A stretch of DNA of 64,000 bases from Cryobacterium adonitolivorans (lineage in GTDB: Bacteria; Actinomycetota; Actinomycetes; Actinomycetales; Microbacteriaceae): positions 33,806 through 97,805 of the forward strand of contig NZ_SOFL01000022.1 in NCBI RefSeq assembly GCF_004402695.1, given 5' to 3'. The notes beneath the pieces are model-generated. The model saw only the letters and a program-made list of their open reading frames with translations. It had not been told where the DNA came from and searched no databases. Shown piece after piece: positions 16,412-23,759 of the stretch; the stretch's first letter is position 1, and each line of letters starts with the position of its first letter. The position numbers and the translations under genes were made by a program.

Positions 16412-18125
16412 CCGGCTGACCCCCACGGCCGAGTCGCTGCTCACCGGACTCGACGAGCAACAGCGCGTCGCAGCCGAGGCCCTGATCGGGCCGGTCTGCA
16501 TGCTCGCCGGCGCCGGGACAGGCAAGACCCGTGCGATCACCCACCGGATCGCCTACGGCGTGATGAGCGGCGCCTACTCGCCGAACCGGGTGATGGCGCT
16601 CACCTTCACCGCCCGTTCCGCCGCCGAATTGCGCGGCCGGCTCCGGCAACTCGGCGCCGGCGGCGTCGCCGCGCGCACCTTCCACGCGGCCGCGCTGTCG
16701 CAACTTAACTACTTCTGGCCGCACGTCGTCGGCGGCCAGGCGCCGCGCATCCTCGAGGGCAAGGGGCGGCTGCTCGGCCACGCCGCCGAGGTCCTCAAAC
16801 TCAAGCTCGACACCGCCACCCTGCGCGACCTGGCCGGCGAGATCGAATGGCGCAAGACCTCCGGCCTCAGCCTCGACCATTACGCCACCGCCGGCCGCGC
16901 CCTGCCGGGACGGCTCGACATCGACCAGACCCTCGATATGCAGGCCGGCTATGAACGACTCAAAGACGACCGCAAGCAGATCGACTTCGAAGACGTGCTG
17001 CTGGCCATGGCCGGCATGATCGAAGCCGAACCCTCCGTGGCGCTGCAGGTGCGCGAGCAGTACCGGTTCTTCGTCGTCGACGAATTCCAGGACGTCTCCC
17101 CGCTGCAGTACGACCTGCTCAAACTCTGGCTCGGCGACCGGCGCGACCTCTGCGTGGTCGGCGACGCCAGCCAGACCATCTACTCGTTCGCCGGCGCCCG
17201 CAGCGACTACCTGCTCGACTTCCCCAAGCATTACGAGGACGCCACCGTGGTGCGCCTGGAACAGAACTACCGCTCCACGGCCGCCATCGTCGCCACCGCC
17301 AACCAGCTGATGCGCGGCCGGCCCGGTGCGCTGTCGCTGCACGCCGCCGTCGCCGAGACCGGGGTGGAGCCCGCCGTGCGGGAGTACCCCAACGACATGG
17401 CCGAGGCTCGCGGGGTTGCCCAGAGCATCTTCGAACTCGTCGAATCCGGGGTGGCGCCGGAAAACATCGCCGTGTTGTACCGGGTGAACGTGCAGGCCGC
17501 GCTGCTCGAGACCGCGCTCGGCGACGTCGGCGTGAGCTTCCAGATCCGCGGGTCGAAGCGGTTCTTCGACCTGCCTGAGGTGAAGCAGGCGGTGATGTCT
17601 CTGCGTGCGGCATCCGTGTCGATCATGGGCGAACCGCTGTTCAAATCGGTCAGCGACGTGCTGCGGGGGCTGGGCTGGAGCCAGACCGCGCCGGACACCC
17701 GTGGCGCCGTTCGCGACCGCTGGGAGGCACTGAACGCGATCATGGGACTCGTCGACCAGGCCGCCCCCGACACCACCTTCCGCCAGTTCACCGACGAACT
17801 GATGGAGCGCCAGGCCGGCCAGCACGAGCCCACCGTGTCGGCGGTGACCCTGGCCACCCTGCACTCGGCCAAGGGCCTGGAGTGGGACACCGTGTTCGTG
17901 GTCGGGCTCTCCGAGGGGCTGGTGCCGATCAGCTACGCCGGCACCTTCGAGCAGGTCGACGAGGAACGCCGGCTGCTCTACGTGGGTGTCACCCGGGCGC
18001 GTAGACGCCTGGCGCTCAGCTGGTCTGCGGCCGGAAGCCAGCAGCGTTCCCCGCGAGAACGATCACGCTTTCTGGCAGAAATCGGCATCCGCACCGCTCG
18101 TGCGGCCGGTGCGCGCGGCGCCTGA
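16404..18125 (+). CDS. uvrD2: UvrD2-like superfamily 1 DNA helicase (short form)
   Basis: 573 residues starting at GTG (VSDRLTPTAESLL), overlapping nudC. SF1A motifs: Walker A LAGAGTGKTRAITHRIAYG (about 32), LTFTARSAAELRGRL, FFVVDEFQDVSPLQ, VVGDASQTIYSFAGA, LEQNYRSTAAI, TLHSAKGLEWDTVFVVGL and RRLLYVGVTRARRRLAL. It ends shortly after the last motor motif, so the HRDC and tetracysteine modules known on mycobacterial UvrD2 (about 700 residues) are absent. It presumably unwinds DNA 3' to 5' in repair. The last 110 bases overlap the convergent ThiF-like gene. Confidence 0.9.
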   Translation: MSDRLTPTAESLLTGLDEQQRVAAEALIGPVCMLAGAGTGKTRAITHRIAYGVMSGAYSPNRVMALTFTARSAAELRGRLRQLGAGGVAARTFHAAALSQLNYFWPHVVGGQAPRILEGKGRLLGHAAEVLKLKLDTATLRDLAGEIEWRKTSGLSLDHYATAGRALPGRLDIDQTLDMQAGYERLKDDRKQIDFEDVLLAMAGMIEAEPSVALQVREQYRFFVVDEFQDVSPLQYDLLKLWLGDRRDLCVVGDASQTIYSFAGARSDYLLDFPKHYEDATVVRLEQNYRSTAAIVATANQLMRGRPGALSLHAAVAETGVEPAVREYPNDMAEARGVAQSIFELVESGVAPENIAVLYRVNVQAALLETALGDVGVSFQIRGSKRFFDLPEVKQAVMSLRAASVSIMGEPLFKSVSDVLRGLGWSQTAPDTRGAVRDRWEALNAIMGLVDQAAPDTTFRQFTDELMERQAGQHEPTVSAVTLATLHSAKGLEWDTVFVVGLSEGLVPISYAGTFEQVDEERRLLYVGVTRARRRLALSWSAAGSQQRSPRERSRFLAEIGIRTARAAGARGA

Positions 18126-18921
18126 CCATCAGCGTCTCCGCGTCGATCGCCAGCGACGCCGCCGCGAACTCATTCGAGGACGCGAACACCCGATCGTGCA
18201 CGATCCCGGCCGCCGTTGCCGCCACCTCGATGCCCAGCCGGGGCGTTTCGGTGGGCGCCCTGCGGTGCAGCAACTGGCTGGCGATCGCGGGCCAGGCCGG
18301 GTCGTCGTCGACGTGCTCGAGTTCCAGGCAGGTCAGGCACGGGCCGGCGCCGGGCTCGACGAGCGGGCCCACCCTCACCTCGGTGTCGCTGAAAAGCACC
18401 GGCAAGTGCGGCACGTCCCGCCTCAACCAGTGGCCGTGCCGCTCCGGGGAGAGCACGAAGTGGTCCACGATCACGGCCAGGTCGGGCAGCTGCCCGGGCG
18501 TCGCGACCGTGATCCCCAGATCGGCCAGCAAGCTCCGGATCCGGTCGGCCGTGGCGCCGGCGCCGTCGACGCAAACGACCGGGCGGTCGCCGCGGTGCAA
18601 TGGGGCGGCCGTCCTGCTGCCGAACCAGGTAGCGGTGATGGGCGCAGTTTCGGCGCCGGGCACTGTCGGCTGGGAGTCGAGGCCGACCAGCGCGGGGGCC
18701 AGGGCGCGAAGCAACGCGTCAATCGCCGCATCCGTCGCGCCGGCCTGGCGCCCGAGCATCAGCGCACCCGACCGGGGAACCCCCACCCGCAGTGCGGCGA
18801 TGACGCCCTCAAGCGGGGCGGTCACACCGGGCACGATCGCCAGCGGCCGGTCGATGCCCAGCTGGATGGTGTCCGGGGTGCGCCAGACGAGCGGATATCG
18901 CGGGTCGAGTCGAAGGATCAT
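18016..18921 (-). CDS. TOMM-type leader-peptide-binding / ThiF-like cyclodehydratase protein
   Basis: 301 residues from the ATG at 18921 (GGGGGAAG lies eight bases upstream). The layout matches the 'bacteriocin biosynthesis cyclodehydratase' (ocin-ThiF-like) family: an N-terminal winged-helix-like leader-binding part, a Rossmann-like middle (RPVVCVDGAGATADRIRSLL) and the diagnostic GAGPCLTCLELEHVDDDPAWP. Four Cys (195, 198, 277, 279; CxxC and CxC) could hold zinc. In azole-forming RiPP systems this protein presents the precursor to YcaO, but no YcaO or precursor is in the window. Actinobacteria often carry such orphans next to uvrD2; their role is unknown. The 3' end overlaps the helicase gene by 110 bp. 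Confidence 0.72.
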   Translation of the reverse strand: MILRLDPRYPLVWRTPDTIQLGIDRPLAIVPGVTAPLEGVIAALRVGVPRSGALMLGRQAGATDAAIDALLRALAPALVGLDSQPTVPGAETAPITATWFGSRTAAPLHRGDRPVVCVDGAGATADRIRSLLADLGITVATPGQLPDLAVIVDHFVLSPERHGHWLRRDVPHLPVLFSDTEVRVGPLVEPGAGPCLTCLELEHVDDDPAWPAIASQLLHRRAPTETPRLGIEVAATAAGIVHDRVFASSNEFAAASLAIDAETLMVRRRAHRPHERCGCRFLPESVIVLAGNAAGFRPQTS

Positions 18922-19019
18922 CCGGCGATCTTCCCCCAGACGCGGCGCCGCCGCCGGATCCATCCACAGGGCCCCGGCTGCCGCACGCGAATGTGCAGGT
19001 CCAGCCCAGACTCCGGCCC

Positions 19020-19025
19020 TAGGCT
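19020..19025 (+). promoter_or_regulatory. -10 hexamer TAGGCT, predicted leaderless start
   Basis: TAGGCT ends six bases before ATG 19032, with no ribosome binding site between. The gene diverges from the ThiF-like gene (start 18921), so both promoters lie within about 110 bases. Confidence 0.55.
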
Positions 19026-19031
19026 GACGCA

Positions 19032-20633
19032 ATGACTGAGAAGACCGCCCACCGCGTACTGGTCACCGGCGCCACCGGCTACATCGGAGGCCGGCTGGTT
19101 CCCAAGCTGCTCGAGGCCGGCCACAGCGTGCGGGTACTCGTGCGTTCGCCCCAGAAACTCACCGACGTGCCGTGGGCCAACGACGTCGAGATCGTCGAAG
19201 GCGACCTCGGTGACCGGTCCTCGGTCGCCAGGGCCAGCGTCGGCATCGACGTGTTGTACTACCTGGTGCACTCGATGGGCGCAAGGGGCGACTTCGAAGA
19301 GACCGAACGCACGGCGGCCCGGAACGTGGCCGGCGCCGCGGCCGAGGCGCAGGTCTCGCGCATCGTCTACCTCGGCGGCCTGCACCCCGCCAGCCAGACC
19401 CTCTCGCCGCACCTGCGTTCCCGCGCCGAGGTCGGCCGCATCCTGCTGGACTCCGGCGTGCCCACTGTCGCATTCCAGGCCGGGGTCGTCATCGGCTCCG
19501 GTTCGACGTCGTTCGAGATGATCCGGCACCTGACCGATGTGCTGCCGTACATGCCGGCGCCCCGCTGGGTACGCAACTTCATCCAGCCCATCGCGGTGCG
19601 GGACGTTTTGCACTACCTGGTCGCTGCCGCGGATGTGCCCGCCGACGTCAACCGCACCTTCGATATCGGTGGTCCCGACGTGCTGCGGTACGGCCAGATG
19701 ATGAACGGTTACGCCGTCGAAGCCGGCCTCCACCAGCGCCCCATCGCGCCGCTGCCCGTGCTCACCCCGTGGCTCGCTTCACAGTGGGTCAACCTGGTCA
19801 CTCCCATCCCGCGCAGCCTTGCCGTGCCGATAATCGCGTCCCTGCAATACGACTGCGTAGTGCACGAGCACGACATCGACGCCGTGATCCCACCACCTGC
19901 CGGTGGCCTCACCACCTACCGCCGGGCCGTGCGCCTGGCGCTGGGCAGGATGCGCGACGGCGACGTGGAGACCAGCTGGCAGAACGCTGCGACGGAGGGG
20001 GCGTCGAGCAACCCGCTGCCCAGTGACCCCGACTGGGCCGGCCACCTCGTCTACACCGACCTCAAGGAGAAGCGCACCTCGGCCAAGCCGGCCGACCTGT
20101 GGCGGGTCATCGAGAGCATCGGCGGGGCGAACGGCTGGTACTCCTTCCCGCTGGCCTGGGCGGTGCGTGGCTGGATGGACAAGATCGTCGGGGGAGTGGG
20201 ACTGCGCCGCGGCCGCCGGCATCCCGACCGCCTGCAGACCGGTGACGTGCTCGACTTCTGGCGTGTCGAACGCATCGAGCGGGGCAGCTTCCTGCGGTTG
20301 CGCGCCGAGATGCGCGTGCCCGGACGGGCCTGGCTCGAAATGCGTGCCGAACCGACGGATGGCGGCGGCTCGATCTACCGCCAGCGCGCGGTGTTCTTCC
20401 CGCGCGGACTGGGCGGCCGGCTCTACTGGTTCTTGATCCTGCCCTTCCACGGCGTGATCTTCAGCGGCATGGCCAACCGCATCACCGCCGCCGCCGAAAC
20501 AGAGGCCGCCACCCTCGACGCCGAACCCGCGAACCCGGTGAGCGCCCGGGAGCAGCCGGCGGCTGACGGAACCTTGCCAATTTCGACCCTAGCCAGCGTC
20601 CACCGGGGAGCGCATCATGGTAGCAAACGTTGA
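19032..20633 (+). CDS. NAD(P)-binding SDR/epimerase-like protein with C-terminal DUF2867
   Basis: 533 residues. The N-terminal 300 residues form an extended/atypical SDR domain: VLVTGATGYIGGRLVPKLL nucleotide-binding motif, then DVLYYLVHSMG, YLGGLHPAS and AFQAGVVIGSGSTS. The C-terminal 190 residues (RRGRRHPDRLQTGDVLDFWR, LRAEMRVPGRAWLEM, FPRGLGGRLYWFLILPFHG) match DUF2867, a START/polyketide-cyclase-like fold seen fused to such SDRs. The substrate is unknown; the domain pair suggests a lipid or quinone-like ligand, which is inference. It is followed nine bases later by the SGNH-like gene, probably in one operon. Confidence 0.87.
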   Translation: MTEKTAHRVLVTGATGYIGGRLVPKLLEAGHSVRVLVRSPQKLTDVPWANDVEIVEGDLGDRSSVARASVGIDVLYYLVHSMGARGDFEETERTAARNVAGAAAEAQVSRIVYLGGLHPASQTLSPHLRSRAEVGRILLDSGVPTVAFQAGVVIGSGSTSFEMIRHLTDVLPYMPAPRWVRNFIQPIAVRDVLHYLVAAADVPADVNRTFDIGGPDVLRYGQMMNGYAVEAGLHQRPIAPLPVLTPWLASQWVNLVTPIPRSLAVPIIASLQYDCVVHEHDIDAVIPPPAGGLTTYRRAVRLALGRMRDGDVETSWQNAATEGASSNPLPSDPDWAGHLVYTDLKEKRTSAKPADLWRVIESIGGANGWYSFPLAWAVRGWMDKIVGGVGLRRGRRHPDRLQTGDVLDFWRVERIERGSFLRLRAEMRVPGRAWLEMRAEPTDGGGSIYRQRAVFFPRGLGGRLYWFLILPFHGVIFSGMANRITAAAETEAATLDAEPANPVSAREQPAADGTLPISTLASVHRGAHHGSKR

Positions 20634-20642
20634 GGAGTGCAG

Positions 20643-21203
20643 ATGTCCGCTGTGGTGGTGTTCGTCGGCGACGGCCTCAGTGCGGGTGCTCGATGGGAGG
20701 AAAGGTTCCCCGAGCTGGAGGTGCGCAACCTCGGCGTGAGCGGGGACACGACCGATGAGGTCCTGGGCCGGCTCGATCAGGTCGTCGATGTCGATCCCGA
20801 CGCCGTCGTCCTGCAGGTGGGTACCAACGATGTGGGCTGGAACCGCTCGGACGAGTACATCGTGCGCAACATCGAGACCATCCTGTGCACCGTGCGCAAG
20901 CGGCTTCCCGGCAGTCGGCTGCTGATCCAGTCGGTGCCCCCGCGCGAGAAGGAGTTCGTGCATGTGATCCGGTCGGTCAACCGGCATTTGCGTCAGTTCG
21001 CGCCGACGGTCAAGGCTCGCTACCTGGACCTGTGGCCGGTGTTGGCCGCTGAAGACGGCACGCTCAGTGTCGAATGGTCAGCCGACCGCCTGCACCTCAT
21101 CGAAGCCGGCTACGTCGTATGGCTCAACGAGCTTCGACCGGCGCTGGTCGACCTTCTCGAGCGCCCGCCGGAATCAATGTCCGTCAGCCGGCACCCCGCC
21201 TGA
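20643..21203 (+). CDS. SGNH/GDSL hydrolase-like protein lacking the usual nucleophile
   Basis: A 186-residue protein with the SGNH fold order. Block I reads FVGDGLSAG (residues 7-15), block II NLGVSGDT (Gly31), block III QVGTNDVGW (Asn62) and block V ADRLHL (Asp148, His151). In true GDSL esterases the first block is GDS and the Ser is the nucleophile; here residue 11 is Gly. The protein may be inactive, may use Ser13, or may have a non-esterase role. The start is ATG at 20643 after a strong GAGGAG site. The 3' end merges with a 14-bp tandem repeat whose first unit supplies the stop codon. Confidence 0.82.
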   Translation: MSAVVVFVGDGLSAGARWEERFPELEVRNLGVSGDTTDEVLGRLDQVVDVDPDAVVLQVGTNDVGWNRSDEYIVRNIETILCTVRKRLPGSRLLIQSVPPREKEFVHVIRSVNRHLRQFAPTVKARYLDLWPVLAAEDGTLSVEWSADRLHLIEAGYVVWLNELRPALVDLLERPPESMSVSRHPA

Positions 21204-21256
21204 CCAACCCCGCCTGACGAACCCCGCCTGACCAACCCCGCCTGACGAGCCCCGCC
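21194..21256 (+). repeat. 14-bp tandem repeat spanning a stop codon
   Basis: Four and a half copies of a CCCCGCCTGACxAx unit at 21194-21207, 21208-21221, 21222-21235, 21236-21249 and a partial 21250-21256; copies alternate CCAA and CGAA. Each unit carries a TGA; the first TGA is the stop of the SGNH-like gene. Confidence 0.93.
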
Positions 21257-21298
21257 TCGGCGGCCCGCCGCCGGTGACCGGTGCCGGACTGCCCTCGC

Positions 21299-21304
21299 TA
21301 CCAT
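21299..21304 (+). promoter_or_regulatory. Promoter with -10 TACCAT, predicted leaderless start
   Basis: TACCAT ends six bases before ATG 21311. GTGACC at 21275-21280, 18 bases upstream, is a plausible -35 element. Confidence 0.55.
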
Positions 21305-21310
21305 GAGAGC

Positions 21311-23218
21311 ATGCAACAACCCGTCAGTTCCCGCCTGCGACTGTCGTTGACAGCGACGATTCTCGCCGGGCTCACCCTCTTCTCCGTGAGCCTCGCGGGG
21401 GCCCTGGCCGCCCCGTCTGGCGCTGTGGCCGCGCGATCCGCGCCTCAGTCGGTTGCCCACGCCGTGGCGACCGGTGTTGACGATTTCAGTTTCGCTTCCA
21501 TGCACGCCGACTACCGGCTCGGCCGTGACGACGAGGGCCACTCCACCCTGGCCACCACTGAGACTCTTGTGGCGAGTTTCCCGGAGACTGACCAGAACCA
21601 CGGGATACGGCGGCAGATACCCACCCACTACCGGGGTCAGCCCACCGCGCTGTCCATTGTCAGTGTCACCGACGAGACCGGCAGAGAGCGGGACTACGAG
21701 ACCGACACCGACAGTGACGACTCGAATGATGAGTACCTCATGGTCACCATCGCGGACGACGGCTTCGTGCACGGCGAACAGACGTACGTCATCAGCTACA
21801 GCCAGAAGAACATAGCCCACTTCCCCGACGACACCCCGGATGAGGAGTTCTTCTGGGAGGTGAACGGCACCGGATGGTCCCAGCCGTTCGGCACCGTCTC
21901 AGCGACAGTGCACGTGGCAGCCGACCTGGTTCCCGCCCTCACCGGACAGACCGCCTGCTACCAGGGCGCGTCGACATCCGGTGCGACCTGCGACGCGCTC
22001 GGCAGCGCCGCCGACGGTGACGAATGGGTTATCGAAGCCACCGCACGCGACCTGGCACCGCGCGAGGGCCTGGCCCTGGCCGTGGGTTTCGACGAGGGAA
22101 CGTTCGTGCCCCGGGACGATTCGTTCACGGCAAACGTGTTCCCCACGATCGCGCTCCTCGCGTCGCTGGCGGCGTTGGCCACGGCCGTGATCGGCGTCGT
22201 CGCGCGCAACACACGGTGGCGCAACCAGCCTGGCCGGCCCACCATCATCGCGGAATACCTGCCGCCGGCGGGCGTGAACCTGCTACAGGCCGGCGGTGTG
22301 CTCGGCGCCAAGGCCAGTGGCAAGTCCCTCACCGCCCAGTTCCTGCAGTTCGCCGTGAACGGCAATCTTCGGGTCCTTGAGGGTGCGGGTAAGAACCATT
22401 ACCTCCTCGAACTGCGCTCCCGGGCGGGCCTGGACCCCACCGAACGCGCGGTACTCGACGCGCTGTTCTCCGCCCACCAGGACATCGGCACGATCCGTGA
22501 TTTCAGGAAGACGGATGCGAAAATGGGTACCGCCCTCACCGCAGCGCGGAGTGCCGCCCGTAAGCAACTGCTCGCCGACGGGCTGCGCGAGAAGAAGGGC
22601 GGCGCCCTCAGAGGCTGGCTGTTGGGCGTGGCCGTCGTCGCCGGCTTCGTCGCGATGATCGCGAGCATCATCTCGTTCGCCACGGAGATCGCCGGGGCGT
22701 GGCCGGCACTGTTCCTGATCGTTGGCCTGGCCGCGGCGATTGTTACGGTTACCGTGATCGCCGACGTGCGACCGCTCACCGCTCGCGGCGCCGAATTGCG
22801 CGACTACCTGAAGGGCGTATCCGTGTACATCTCGCTTGCCGAAGCCGACCGACTTCGGGTGCTGCAGAGCCCTTCGGGCGCCCTGCGCACGCCGTACCGG
22901 CCCGAATCGACCGGTGCGGTGGTGACCGAACCCGTGCAGGTGCTCAAGCTCTATGAACGGCTGCTGCCGCTCGCCGTGCTCACCGGTCAAGAGAAGGAAT
23001 GGTCCACGGTGCTCGGCGACTACTACGCCGATGCCCACCAGCAGCCGGACTGGTACGTCGGCACCGCGCCGTTCAGCGCCGCGTACTTCGCCACCGGCGT
23101 CTCAGCGTTTGCCTCGTCCGCATCGACGGGCGTCGCATCGAGTTCGGCCGGTTCAGGCTCGAGCGGTGGAGGCTCCGTCGGCGGCGGCGGAGGCGGCGGC
23201 GGGGGAGGGGGCGTCTGA
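21311..23218 (+). CDS. DUF2207 family membrane protein
   Basis: 635 residues. An N-terminal signal/anchor (LRLSLTATILAGLTLFSVSLAGALA) precedes an extracellular DUF2207 beta-domain (ADYRLGRDDEGHSTLATTET, GIRRQIPTHYRG, YVISYSQKNIAHF, EEFFWEVNGTGW). A transmembrane helix near 280, a cytoplasmic winged-helix-like part (LTAQFLQFAVNGNLRVLEG) and two more helices follow, then a C-terminal Ser/Gly tail ending in ten glycines. DUF2207 proteins are widespread in actinobacteria and firmicutes; no biochemical role is established. TGA overlaps the next ATG (TGATG), so the following small membrane protein is translationally coupled. Confidence 0.93.
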   Translation: MQQPVSSRLRLSLTATILAGLTLFSVSLAGALAAPSGAVAARSAPQSVAHAVATGVDDFSFASMHADYRLGRDDEGHSTLATTETLVASFPETDQNHGIRRQIPTHYRGQPTALSIVSVTDETGRERDYETDTDSDDSNDEYLMVTIADDGFVHGEQTYVISYSQKNIAHFPDDTPDEEFFWEVNGTGWSQPFGTVSATVHVAADLVPALTGQTACYQGASTSGATCDALGSAADGDEWVIEATARDLAPREGLALAVGFDEGTFVPRDDSFTANVFPTIALLASLAALATAVIGVVARNTRWRNQPGRPTIIAEYLPPAGVNLLQAGGVLGAKASGKSLTAQFLQFAVNGNLRVLEGAGKNHYLLELRSRAGLDPTERAVLDALFSAHQDIGTIRDFRKTDAKMGTALTAARSAARKQLLADGLREKKGGALRGWLLGVAVVAGFVAMIASIISFATEIAGAWPALFLIVGLAAAIVTVTVIADVRPLTARGAELRDYLKGVSVYISLAEADRLRVLQSPSGALRTPYRPESTGAVVTEPVQVLKLYERLLPLAVLTGQEKEWSTVLGDYYADAHQQPDWYVGTAPFSAAYFATGVSAFASSASTGVASSSAGSGSSGGGSVGGGGGGGGGGGV

Positions 23219-23556
23219 TGGGCACCCCGGCAGAACCTACCTACACCCGCTCGGCTCTGGCACCCGGCCTGCTCGGCGCCATCGCACTCCTGGCCGGACT
23301 GGCCCTGCTCGATGTCGACAGCTTCGTGATCATCCGCTACATCGTCAGCATCCTGGCCCTCATCATGTGCGTCTTCGTCATCCAGGCCAAGTCGTGGTGG
23401 TGGCTCATCGGCCTGGTGCCCATCGCGGTGCTGTGGAATCCGATCGTCGTGATCGAGCTGCACGGCCAGGGCTGGGTATCCGCGCAATTCATCGCCGCCC
23501 TGATCTTCATCATCGTCGGAATCCGAACCAAGGTCCCGACCGCGGTGCACCGCTAA
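23218..23556 (+). CDS. Small four-helix membrane protein (DUF6804-like)
   Basis: 112 residues with four hydrophobic helices (LAPGLLGAIALLAGLALLDV, FVIIRYIVSILALIMCVFVI, WWWLIGLVPIAVLWNPIVVI, FIAALIFIIVGIRTKVP). The Trp-rich turn followed by LWNP resembles the DUF6804 family, an assignment made by recall only. The start ATG overlaps the DUF2207 stop, so the two proteins are probably made together and may associate in the membrane. No catalytic residues are evident. Confidence 0.75.
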   Translation: MGTPAEPTYTRSALAPGLLGAIALLAGLALLDVDSFVIIRYIVSILALIMCVFVIQAKSWWWLIGLVPIAVLWNPIVVIELHGQGWVSAQFIAALIFIIVGIRTKVPTAVHR

Positions 23557-23759
23557 TTCCGGGGGCGGGCATAGACTAATGATGCGTCTGGAGCCGGGCT
23601 CGACCGTGGCCCCGCGACCATCAGTGCACAAGTGACTGAAAGTTGCGGCGTCCCGCTGCTCGTTCATGGGGTTCGGCGTATCGATCGCACAGGCATCCCT
23701 GCGGATGCGCAACACGACGAGCGCGCATTGAGTGCCGCGCTGGTGTGAAGTGGAGAGAA

